A stretch of 30,336 nucleotides of DNA from CAYRLW01 sp964425215 (GTDB lineage: Bacteria > Spirochaetota > Spirochaetia > Treponematales > Breznakiellaceae). Shown piece after piece: positions 1 to 6,442 of this stretch. The position numbers and the translations under genes are program-made. The stretch lies in assembly GCA_964425215.1 (NCBI GenBank), contig CAYRLW010000045.1, positions 1 to 30,336 of the forward strand, in the 5' to 3' direction. Positions within the stretch are counted from its first letter, which is position 1; each line of letters opens with the position of its first letter. The notes beneath the pieces were generated by a model. It was given only the letters and a program-made list of their open reading frames with translations. It was not told the DNA's origin and did not search any database.

Positions 1-12
1 TGGAGGCTCGAT

Positions 13-261
13 ATGTTAGTTTCCCTCATCCCCATTGGTAATTCTAAGGGCATCAGACTTCCTAAGGCAATACTTGAACAACTCAATATCAAAGATAAGT
101 TAGAGATGGAAGTTGTAGATAAACAACTGATTTTAAAACCCATAAATAACAAGCCGCGTGATGGATGGGAAAAGGCTCTAAAAGAGATGAGTTCAAATGA
201 TGATAATTCATTACTTATTCCCGAGGTGAATGAAACAGAGGCTTTTGAATGGGAATGGTAG
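13..261 (+). CDS. mazE: MazE/AbrB-type antitoxin
   Basis: This is a small 82-residue protein with an N-terminal AbrB/SpoVT swapped-hairpin DNA-binding domain (about residues 3-47, with the signature IPIGNSKGIRLPK). An acidic, Trp-rich C-terminal tail ending in EAFEWEW would be the toxin-neutralising segment. A GGAGG ribosome site at about 2-6 supports the ATG at 13. The gene overlaps the toxin gene that follows, the usual arrangement for a co-translated antitoxin-toxin pair. By family knowledge it would bind its own promoter, alone or with the toxin, and repress the operon; that promoter lies outside the window. The gene is more AT-rich than the chromosomal genes further right, which fits horizontal acquisition. 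Confidence 0.88.
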   Translation: MLVSLIPIGNSKGIRLPKAILEQLNIKDKLEMEVVDKQLILKPINNKPRDGWEKALKEMSSNDDNSLLIPEVNETEAFEWEW

Positions 262-578
262 TAAATCAATACGAAGTCCATTTAATAGATCTAGATACTA
301 CAAAAGGACATGAAATTCAAAAAACTCGACCTTGTTTAATCATTTCGCCAAATGAAATGAATAGGAATATCGGTACAGTAATAGTTGCCCCGATGACAAC
401 CAAGTCACATAACTATCCAACACGAGTGGAACTGAAATTTCAGGGTAAAAATGGATGGATAGTGCTGGATCAAATTCGAACAGTCGATAGGACGAGGTTG
501 ATAAAGAAACTGGGGAAAATTGAAGAAGGAACCATTCAAGAAGTTAATAATATCCTTCGAGAAATGTTGGTTGAATAG
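249..578 (+). CDS. mazF: MazF/PemK-type mRNA endoribonuclease toxin
   Basis: This 109-residue protein has the full length of the PemK/MazF family. The family signatures are present: RPCLIISPNEMN near the N-terminus, VAPMTT in the middle, and the GWIVLDQIRTVDRTRL strand that carries the catalytic Arg and Thr. Such toxins cleave mRNA at short specific sequences and arrest translation until the antitoxin rebinds. The reading frame starts inside the last codons of the antitoxin gene (13-base overlap). A second ATG at 255 is an equally possible start. The frame is complete and the key residues are intact, so the toxin looks functional. It sits directly upstream of an attC-like hairpin, a typical context for toxin-antitoxin cassettes. 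Confidence 0.9.
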   Translation: MGMVVNQYEVHLIDLDTTKGHEIQKTRPCLIISPNEMNRNIGTVIVAPMTTKSHNYPTRVELKFQGKNGWIVLDQIRTVDRTRLIKKLGKIEEGTIQEVNNILREMLVE

Positions 579-586
579 TGATAGGA

Positions 587-705
587 TAAGACGCCGAACA
601 ACTGCTTTAACCTGACAATTCCTGTTATCACACTTTTTGCGGTCGCGCCCCAGCTACGCTGGTGAACGCTCGGCAAAAAGTTCCCCAAGCCCTTCAGCTA
701 ACGTA
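587..705. repeat. attC-like (integron recombination site-like) imperfect palindrome
   Basis: The block contains a perfect 9-bp inverted repeat, ACTTTTTGC (632-640) and GCAAAAAGT (673-681), enclosing a nested hairpin CCAGC-TAC-GCTGG (650-662). It begins with GCCGAACAACTGCTTTAACC, which resembles the 5' end of integron attC sites (a YAAC core followed by an imperfect dyad arm). The expected complementary 3' arm is not intact: the right end reads CAGCTAACG rather than a GTTRRRY core. It may be a degenerate or recombined attC, or simply another structured repeat. Its position right after the toxin-antitoxin pair fits a cassette boundary. The assignment is inference from pattern only. Confidence 0.45.
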
Positions 706-777
706 AAAGATTTCAAAAAAATAAAAGATTTAACGAAAGAGAACTGGGTAAGAGAGGGATAATAAAATTTTCCCCAA

Positions 778-800
778 AACCGCTTCAACCTGTCTCGGTT
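778..800 (+). repeat. Second partial copy of the attC-like 5' arm with a small hairpin
   Basis: AACCGCTTCAACCTG at 778-792 matches AACTGCTTTAACCTG at 600-614 in 13 of 15 positions. It overlaps a perfect 7-bp hairpin, TTCAACC (784-790) with GGTTGAA. This repeats only the left end of the upstream element, just before the alpha/beta hydrolase gene, as if a cassette boundary had been partly erased. The stretch between the two copies (about 706-777) is A-rich and carries no gene I can see. Confidence 0.4.
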
Positions 801-842
801 GAAAAGGCATCGTAAATGAAAGGATGAACACAAGGGGTGAGT

Positions 843-1967
843 ATGAAACTAGCCAATTCGTTTTCGTTTTGGGGAAGCATTATTATGGCCATAGTTGTGC
901 TCCTATGTAGTTTCGCCGCGGGATTATTTATTATACTACTTATTAATAGTCCAGGGAAACCAAAGCCGTTTGTGGACTCTAATGGCACCATAATACCAGA
1001 TAGTATTTCAGAAAAAAATTACGTTACGATTAACGGGGTAAAATTAGGCTTTTTTATAAAAGGAATAAATAAAAGAAATCCTGTTCTTCTTTTTTTGCAT
1101 GGAGGAATGCCAGACTATTTTTTAACTGAAAAATACCCCACCGGTTTAGATAATTTATTTACCGTCGTTTGGCTTGATCAGCGCGGTGCCGGATTATCAT
1201 ATAACTCTAATAAAAAAGATAATATACGTATCGATGATCTAATATCTGATACCGTGGAAGTAACACAGTACCTTCGACAACGTTTTTCCCAGGATAAGAT
1301 TTATTTAATGGCCCATTCAGGAGGAACGTATCTTGGCGTGAAGGTAATTGAAAAATATCCGGAGCTTTATAAGGCGTATATTGGGGTTTCACAAATTGTA
1401 TATCAAAAATTATCTGAGAAAAAGGCGCATGAATATATTATCGATCGATATTCTAAGGATCCAAAAAAGAGAAAAATATATAATGCTTTGTTAAACAATC
1501 CAATTGATTTGGCTCAGCCGCTTCCTGCTTATTATATAAAGGTACGGGATTATGCTATGCACGACTTGGGTGTTGGGACAATGCGGCAAATGAAAAATGT
1601 TATAACAGGAATCTTTATTCCCTCTTTATTATTTACAGAATATAGTTTAGCTGATAAATTAAATTTATGGAAAGGTAAAGCGAATTCAGGTATTAGCATT
1701 ATTTGGAATGATATAAGCAACCATGATTTAACGAAAGAAAGCGTAACATTTAAAATACCCGTTTATTTTATGCATGGCGTATACGATTATACCTGTTCGT
1801 ATGGGTTGGCCAAACAATACTATGAATCCATTGATGCTCCTAAAAAGGGGTTCTATTCATTCTATAAATCCGCCCATAGCCCAATCTTTGAGGAGCCAGA
1901 TAAATTTGTAGAAATATTAAAAAAATATGTTGTATTGGCCAATGGTCCTTCTGTTTCGATAGACTAG
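843..1967 (+). CDS. Membrane-anchored alpha/beta hydrolase (proline iminopeptidase-like)
   Basis: An N-terminal transmembrane helix (about residues 8-36) precedes an alpha/beta-hydrolase domain. Visible are the oxyanion HGG motif (about 86-88), the WLDQRGAGLS strand typical of proline iminopeptidase relatives, a nucleophile elbow AHSGG (Ser about 159), a late Asp in HGVYDYTC and a His in SAHSP near the C-terminus. The elbow starts with Ala where most members have Gly. The ATG at 843 is preferred over the in-frame GTG at 837, because an AAGGGG ribosome site (832-837) ends five bases before it. The gene is strongly AT-rich compared with those downstream and sits next to integron-like repeats, suggesting transfer. 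The substrate is unknown: peptidase, esterase or epoxide-type hydrolase are all possible. Confidence 0.8.
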   Translation: MKLANSFSFWGSIIMAIVVLLCSFAAGLFIILLINSPGKPKPFVDSNGTIIPDSISEKNYVTINGVKLGFFIKGINKRNPVLLFLHGGMPDYFLTEKYPTGLDNLFTVVWLDQRGAGLSYNSNKKDNIRIDDLISDTVEVTQYLRQRFSQDKIYLMAHSGGTYLGVKVIEKYPELYKAYIGVSQIVYQKLSEKKAHEYIIDRYSKDPKKRKIYNALLNNPIDLAQPLPAYYIKVRDYAMHDLGVGTMRQMKNVITGIFIPSLLFTEYSLADKLNLWKGKANSGISIIWNDISNHDLTKESVTFKIPVYFMHGVYDYTCSYGLAKQYYESIDAPKKGFYSFYKSAHSPIFEEPDKFVEILKKYVVLANGPSVSID

Positions 1968-2005
1968 GCGAACATGTTTCTCTTCGATATTTTATACTGC
2001 ATGAG

Positions 2006-2027
2006 GATAATACGAAAATGTATTATC
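2006..2027. promoter_or_regulatory. Inverted repeat upstream of the MFS transporter gene
   Basis: GATAATAC (2006-2013) and GTATTATC (2020-2027) form a perfect 8-bp dyad with a 6-base spacer, followed by TTT. It lies between the hydrolase stop and the MFS start. It could be an operator for the transporter gene or a weak AT-rich terminator of the hydrolase gene; the low GC content and short T run make a strong terminator unlikely. Confidence 0.35.
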
Positions 2028-2093
2028 TTTACGAGACCCTCTGGGTTTTATTAAGCCTTAAAAGCTCTAGGTATAGGTATTGATAGGGAGAAT

Positions 2094-3530
2094 ATGGTGA
2101 ACGCGGAGATGACCAGGGGACGCAGAACCCTTATTTTAATAAATGCCTGTGTAATTACGTTTATGGCGACGTTGGATGGATCCATTGTAAATATCGCCTT
2201 ACCCACGATCGCATCGTCTTTTAGGGTAGGAATTTCCTCGATTCAATGGGTGGTAACGTCCTATTTGGTAACCGTCTCGGCTTTGCTTTTAATTTGGGGC
2301 CGCTTATCGGATCTATATGGACGTAAACGTTTTTTTTTGATAGGGCTGGCGGTTTTTACGGTGGGTTCTTTCTTTTGCGGGATTTCGGGAAATTTATTGA
2401 CGATTGTGGCTAGCAGGGTTCTTCAGGCGATTGGAGCATCCATGGCTATCGCGCTGGTTCAGGGTATTGTTACCCATACCTTTCCGCCGTCGGAACGGGG
2501 TAAGGCCTTGGGCTTTATTGGTTCGGTTGTCGCTGTGGGGAGCCTTATCGGGCCGAGTTTGGGCGGGCTTTTGGTAGAAATATCCGGTTGGCGTTCCATA
2601 TTTTTTATCAACGTTCCCGTAGGAATTGCGGGGGTTGTGCTTACTATCATCATCCTTCCTGAATCGGAGGGGCGTCCGGATACGGAGACCTTTGATTGGC
2701 GGGGGGCGATTTTACTTTTTCTTTCGGTATGCCTATTCTTTTCTGGGATGTTAGCGTTTCAAGAGGGTCTTTTATCTCCTGTATACTCGTTTATGGTAAT
2801 GGCGTTGGCGGGGGTTTTGTTTTTCTTTTTTCTTCTTGACCAAAGGCGTCCCCATCCTCTGGTAGATGGGTGTCTGTTTTCTTCCCGTATCTTTACTATG
2901 GGTGTTATCGACTCGAGTTTAAGTTATATGGCCATGTATTCGTATATTTTCTTTATGCCCTTTTACCTCCAAACGGTTCGGGGGGTAGGGGTTTTAGAAG
3001 CGGGTCTGCTCATGTCATTGTATCCCCTTATTACGGCTTTTTTGGCGCCGGCGGCGGGGGCCCTATCCGATAAAATTACCTATCGACCCTTGACGATAAT
3101 GGGACTTATTCTTTCCGGTTCCGGGCTTGTATCCCTATCATTTTTAGGGAGCCATTCGTCCCTTCTCCTTATTGGCTCGATCATTGTGCTTCTTGGAATA
3201 GGGGGAGCCTTGTTCCAATCGCCCAACAATTCGAGCATTATGGGTTCGGTTCCCCGGGATCGGTTGGGTATAGCGGGGAGTTTGAACGCCTTTTTTAGAA
3301 ACCTGGGGATGGTTAGCGGCACGACCTTAGCGGTAAGTCTTTTTTCTTTTTCCACAAAAATGACCATAGATTCGGTTTCTTCTGGATTGATGAATTCCCC
3401 CCTGTTCCTCCGGGGTTTCCGTTTAGTGGTTCTTATCGCGGCGATGTTAGCCTTTTTGGGCGCCCTGGGTGAGGTTTTTGGGAAAAAGAAGGGTGTATCC
3501 CTTCAGTCGGCCTGCGAAGAGCGTTCGTAA
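2094..3530 (+). CDS. MFS drug:H+ antiporter, DHA2 (14-helix, EmrB/QacA) family
   Basis: This 478-residue, very hydrophobic protein has the 14-helix DHA2 layout. Helix 1 carries the family motif LDGSIVNIALPTI. The loop between helices 2 and 3 carries major-facilitator motif A, GRLSDLYGRKR. Helix 5 carries the antiporter motif C region (GSLIGPSLGGLL), followed by GWRSIFFINVPVG. Such proteins export drugs, bile salts or other amphipathic molecules using the proton gradient across the inner membrane. AGGGAG (2085-2090) lies three bases before ATG 2094, so the GTG codon at 2097 may also serve as a start. No EmrA-like adaptor or regulator gene is adjacent, so the substrate cannot be inferred. It is the first gene with the higher GC content of the main chromosome. 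Confidence 0.9.
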   Translation: MVNAEMTRGRRTLILINACVITFMATLDGSIVNIALPTIASSFRVGISSIQWVVTSYLVTVSALLLIWGRLSDLYGRKRFFLIGLAVFTVGSFFCGISGNLLTIVASRVLQAIGASMAIALVQGIVTHTFPPSERGKALGFIGSVVAVGSLIGPSLGGLLVEISGWRSIFFINVPVGIAGVVLTIIILPESEGRPDTETFDWRGAILLFLSVCLFFSGMLAFQEGLLSPVYSFMVMALAGVLFFFFLLDQRRPHPLVDGCLFSSRIFTMGVIDSSLSYMAMYSYIFFMPFYLQTVRGVGVLEAGLLMSLYPLITAFLAPAAGALSDKITYRPLTIMGLILSGSGLVSLSFLGSHSSLLLIGSIIVLLGIGGALFQSPNNSSIMGSVPRDRLGIAGSLNAFFRNLGMVSGTTLAVSLFSFSTKMTIDSVSSGLMNSPLFLRGFRLVVLIAAMLAFLGALGEVFGKKKGVSLQSACEERS

Positions 3531-3535
3531 GTTGC

Positions 3536-3564
3536 TTGACTCTCCTTTGTCGCCTCTATAAAAT
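3536..3564 (+). promoter_or_regulatory. Sigma70-type promoter of the dehydrogenase operon
   Basis: TTGACT (3536-3541) and TAAAAT (3559-3564) are separated by exactly 17 bases. This is the best-matching promoter in the first half of the window. It lies directly upstream of the three-gene operon at 3598-6379, and a palindromic operator overlaps the predicted transcription start. Confidence 0.75.
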
Positions 3565-3578
3565 GAAACATAGTTTCA
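3564..3578. promoter_or_regulatory. KdgR-like palindromic operator over the transcription start
   Basis: TGAAACATAGTTTCA is a perfect 6-3-6 palindrome that begins at the last base of the -10 box and covers the expected +1. From memory of the enterobacterial KdgR (IclR family) box, TRAAAY-RNY-RTTTYA, it differs at a single spacer position. KdgR controls pectin and uronate catabolism, which fits the genes here. The position implies repression. No IclR-family gene is in the window, so the cognate regulator must be elsewhere. Its odd centre sets it apart from the even-centred LacI-type site at 13044-13061. Confidence 0.6.
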
Positions 3579-3597
3579 CAATATTTGGGAGGCTGGG

Positions 3598-4557
3598 ATG
3601 GGAGAACACTTTAAGATAAAGATAGCCGATTGCGATCATGAATCCATCGATATTGAGCGGTCGATCTTACGGGATATCAGTCCCGATATTCCTTGGTTAC
3701 GGTGTAAAACCGAAGATGAGGTGATTGCCCAATGTTCCGATGCCCAGGCTCTACTAATTCAATACGCCCCCATGACGGAACGGGTTTTTGAGAATTTACC
3801 CAATTTACGGGTTCTGGTCCGCTATGGGGTTGGGGTGGATACGGTGGATCTGGACGCGGCGGCCCGTCGCAGGATCGTGGTCAGTAACGTGCCCGATTAT
3901 GGAACCGAAGAGGTGTCGGATCACGCGTTGGCGTTGATCCTATCGTTAAGCCGAAAAGTTAAAGATGCCAACGATTTTATCCATCGGGGAACCTGGGATT
4001 TTCGATCCATTACTCCGGTACGGCGTCTGCAAACCCTTACCTTAGGCATTATAGGTTTAGGAAGGATCGGAAGCGCCTTGGCTAGAAAGGCCCACGGGAT
4101 AGGGATGAAAATTGTGGCCCACGATCCGTATAAGGATACGTCAACGATCCCCGAATACGTTCGATTGATTCCGTTGGATGGACTGTTGAACGCTTCGGAC
4201 GTGGTTTCTATCCATTGTCCCTTAAACGATGAGACAAGGAACCTATTGGACGAACATCGTCTGGGTTTGATGAAAAGCGACGCTTTCCTTATCAATACGG
4301 CCCGAGGCTCTATTGTCAACGAGGTGGCCTTGGAAAAGGCCCTAGCCCAGGACCGGATTGCCGGGGCGGCGTTGGACGTTTTTTCAAAGGAACCGGTATC
4401 CCAGGATCATCCGCTCCTTAAGTACCCCAATTTTATATGTACTCCCCACATGGCCTGGTACTCCGAGGAATCTAAACTTGAACTGAAGCGTAAAGCCGCC
4501 GAGGAAGCCCGCCGTGTCTTGATGGGCGAAAAGCCAAAGTATCAAGTGAATGCGTAA
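3598..4557 (+). CDS. D-isomer-specific 2-hydroxyacid dehydrogenase
   Basis: This 319-residue protein has the standard length and fold of NAD(P)-dependent D-2-hydroxyacid dehydrogenases. The nucleotide-binding motif is GLGRIG (153-158). The catalytic set is Arg236 in NTARGS, Glu265 in SKEP and His284 in TPHMAW. The YGVGVDTVD segment is typical of the CtBP/phosphoglycerate dehydrogenase-like branch. It would reduce a 2-keto acid to a D-2-hydroxy acid in the cytoplasm. GGGAGG lies a few bases before ATG 3598. It leads an operon with a zinc alcohol dehydrogenase and a KduD/IdnO-like reductase. A 2-ketoaldonate reductase (GhrB-like role) is therefore a reasonable guess, but the sequence alone does not fix the substrate. 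Confidence 0.88.
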   Translation: MGEHFKIKIADCDHESIDIERSILRDISPDIPWLRCKTEDEVIAQCSDAQALLIQYAPMTERVFENLPNLRVLVRYGVGVDTVDLDAAARRRIVVSNVPDYGTEEVSDHALALILSLSRKVKDANDFIHRGTWDFRSITPVRRLQTLTLGIIGLGRIGSALARKAHGIGMKIVAHDPYKDTSTIPEYVRLIPLDGLLNASDVVSIHCPLNDETRNLLDEHRLGLMKSDAFLINTARGSIVNEVALEKALAQDRIAGAALDVFSKEPVSQDHPLLKYPNFICTPHMAWYSEESKLELKRKAAEEARRVLMGEKPKYQVNA

Positions 4558-4608
4558 GGTTCGATCAAGGGTCTGCCCCTTTTTTAAGTACCTCAAAGGA
4601 AATAGCAT

Positions 4609-5631
4609 ATGAAACGAATTGCCTATACCGGCCCTTTTACGGTGACCGTTGAATCGATTTCCCCGGTAATAAATCCTCCGGGAAATACGTTGATTAAAGT
4701 GGCCTACGCGGGTATCTGCGGGTCCGATATGAATATTTACCATGGGGTTCACCCCAGGGCCAAAGCTCCCCTGACGATGGGTCACGAATTTTCGGGAACC
4801 GTGGTGGAGGGGCATCCGGTTTTAAAGCCGGGGACTCCGGTAACCGTATATCCTCTTATCTCTTGCGGATTTTGCGAAAGTTGTACCACGGGAAATCCCC
4901 ACGTATGTTCTACCCTCAAACTCATTGGAATCGATACGGACGGCGGGATGGCCGAATACGCATCGGTTCCCCACGATAAGGTGATAGAACTGCCCCGGGA
5001 TGTCTCATTAAAAGCGGGGTCCTATGCCGAACCCTTAGCCGTGGGGGTCCACGCGATCCACCGTTCGAACTATAAGCCGGGGGATAGGACGGTTATTTTT
5101 GGCGCGGGGCCTATCGGTATGTCCGTGGCCCTGTGCTTGCGGGAATTTGGGGCATCCTCGGTGGTGCTGATTGAAGGTAATCCCTATCGATTATCGGTGG
5201 CCCAGGGTTTGGGCTTTGGAACGATAGACCCGACAAAAGAGTCGATACCGGAAAAACTTGCCCAACTGACGGGACGATCGGACGCGGATATCGTTTTTGA
5301 CTGCGCGGCCCATCCCAGTGTGCAGAAGGACATTTTAGGCATCACCAAAATTCGGGGGACCATGGTGGTGGTAGGATCCTATAAAAAGAGCGAAGAAGTG
5401 GATCTGCTGAAAATTGAATTTAAAGAATTAACCGTGGTGGGAACCCGGGTCTATCGAAGAGAGGATTTTCCCATCGCGGTTCGTATTATACAAAAAAATC
5501 AAGAAACCGTGGAACGATTAATTACAACCTTTTCTCCCGACGAGGCCTCGAAGGTCTTCGCGGATCTGCGGGGGGGAACGAACGTGATAAAAGCGACCTT
5601 TGCGTTTGGAGAGGGGACAGCCCATGCTTGA
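4609..5631 (+). CDS. Zinc-dependent MDR alcohol/polyol dehydrogenase
   Basis: This 340-residue medium-chain dehydrogenase has the catalytic zinc ligand Cys37 (ICGSD) and the His59-Glu60 pair (GHEFSG). It also has the four structural-zinc cysteines Cys86, 89, 92 and 100, and a GAGPIG nucleotide-binding turn near residue 165. Family members oxidise a secondary hydroxyl of polyols or aldonates with NAD(P), for example L-threonine, L-iditol, L-idonate or galactonate dehydrogenases. It lies 51 bases after the 2-hydroxyacid dehydrogenase gene, and its stop overlaps the start of the following SDR gene, so the two are translationally coupled. That MDR plus SDR pairing mirrors IdnD plus IdnO of L-idonate catabolism, which is the role I find most likely but cannot prove. 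Confidence 0.88.
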   Translation: MKRIAYTGPFTVTVESISPVINPPGNTLIKVAYAGICGSDMNIYHGVHPRAKAPLTMGHEFSGTVVEGHPVLKPGTPVTVYPLISCGFCESCTTGNPHVCSTLKLIGIDTDGGMAEYASVPHDKVIELPRDVSLKAGSYAEPLAVGVHAIHRSNYKPGDRTVIFGAGPIGMSVALCLREFGASSVVLIEGNPYRLSVAQGLGFGTIDPTKESIPEKLAQLTGRSDADIVFDCAAHPSVQKDILGITKIRGTMVVVGSYKKSEEVDLLKIEFKELTVVGTRVYRREDFPIAVRIIQKNQETVERLITTFSPDEASKVFADLRGGTNVIKATFAFGEGTAHA

Positions 5632-6379
5632 TATGTTTGACCTAACGGGAAAAGTCGCCCTCGTTACGGGAGGCAACCGGGGCCTGGGCCGATCGATGGC
5701 CGAAGGCTTGGCGAAGGCGGGGGCCCATATCGCTATTGTCAGCCATCACGATGCGCCCGAAGCAGTGGAGGACCTGCGCCAATACGGAGTGGAAGCCGAA
5801 TCCTTCGCCTTTGACTTGGCTGAGTTGGACAAAATTCCCCAATTGGTTGAAAGGGTTCTAAAGCGGTTTGGCCGTATCGATATCCTGATCAACAACGCGG
5901 GTATGCAGAGGCGTCATAAATCCGAAGAATTTCCCAAATCCGATTGGGACCGGGTCATCGCGGTGAATATGACCGCCGTGTTCCTGCTCTGTCAGGCCGT
6001 GGGAAAGCATATGTTGGAACGTCGTTCGGGGAAAATCATCAATGTTGCCTCCTTGTTGAGCTTTCAGGGGGGCATCACGGTTCCAGCATATGCGGCCAGT
6101 AAGGGCGCGGTTATGCAGTTTACCAAAACCCTGTCCAACGAGTGGGCCAAGGAAGGGATTAACGTGAACTGTATTGCCCCGGGGTATATGGATACGGAGA
6201 TGAACGAAGACCTTATTTCGGACCCGGTTCGGAGCCGCCAAATACTGGAGCGGATTCCCGCGGGACGCTGGGGAAAGGGCGAGGATATGGCGGGCGCCGC
6301 GGTGTATTTGGCGTCCAAGGCTTCGGATTACGTTAACGGTTCGGTCCTGGTGGTGGACGGCGGCTGGTTGGGTAGATAA
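5624..6379 (+). CDS. KduD/IdnO-like short-chain dehydrogenase (sugar-acid 5-keto reductase)
   Basis: This is a 251-residue classical SDR: TGGNRGLG cofactor motif (15-22), NNAG (90-93), and catalytic Ser143, Tyr156 and Lys160. ATG 5624 is preferred to a frame opening at 5600: GAGAGGGG lies upstream, and the start overlaps the preceding stop by eight bases. The middle of the protein (MQRRH, then IAVNMTAVFL and the stretch up to HMLER) resembles gluconate 5-dehydrogenase IdnO. The segments LLSFQGGI, ERIPAGRWG and VVDGGWLGR resemble KduD (2-dehydro-3-deoxygluconate 5-dehydrogenase). The true substrate could therefore be 5-ketogluconate or 2,5-diketo-3-deoxygluconate. A clearer KduD is encoded at 15217-15987. 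A strong terminator follows. Confidence 0.85.
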   Translation: MLDMFDLTGKVALVTGGNRGLGRSMAEGLAKAGAHIAIVSHHDAPEAVEDLRQYGVEAESFAFDLAELDKIPQLVERVLKRFGRIDILINNAGMQRRHKSEEFPKSDWDRVIAVNMTAVFLLCQAVGKHMLERRSGKIINVASLLSFQGGITVPAYAASKGAVMQFTKTLSNEWAKEGINVNCIAPGYMDTEMNEDLISDPVRSRQILERIPAGRWGKGEDMAGAAVYLASKASDYVNGSVLVVDGGWLGR

Positions 6380-6384
6380 AACGA

Positions 6385-6417
6385 TAGGGCCGGCTCCTAG
6401 CCGGCCCTAAGATTTTT
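6385..6417. terminator. Rho-independent terminator between convergent operons
   Basis: A perfect 11-bp GC-rich stem (TAGGGCCGGCT at 6385-6395 and its complement at 6399-6409) with a 3-base loop is followed by AGATTTTTT on the + strand. It ends the + strand dehydrogenase operon. Because it lies between two converging operons, it may also stop the minus-strand yia-like operon, although the T run on that side is weaker. Confidence 0.9.
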
Positions 6418-6442
6418 TATATCTAAAAACCAAGGACGATAC

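Noticed and set aside
2006..2027. 8-bp dyad as a firm terminator of the hydrolase gene
   Set aside because: The stem is AT-rich with only three T residues after it; recorded as a possible regulatory dyad instead.
5600..5623. Upstream in-frame start for the SDR at 5624
   Set aside because: The extra eight residues overlap the preceding gene, do not resemble the family N-terminus, and the ribosome site favours ATG 5624.
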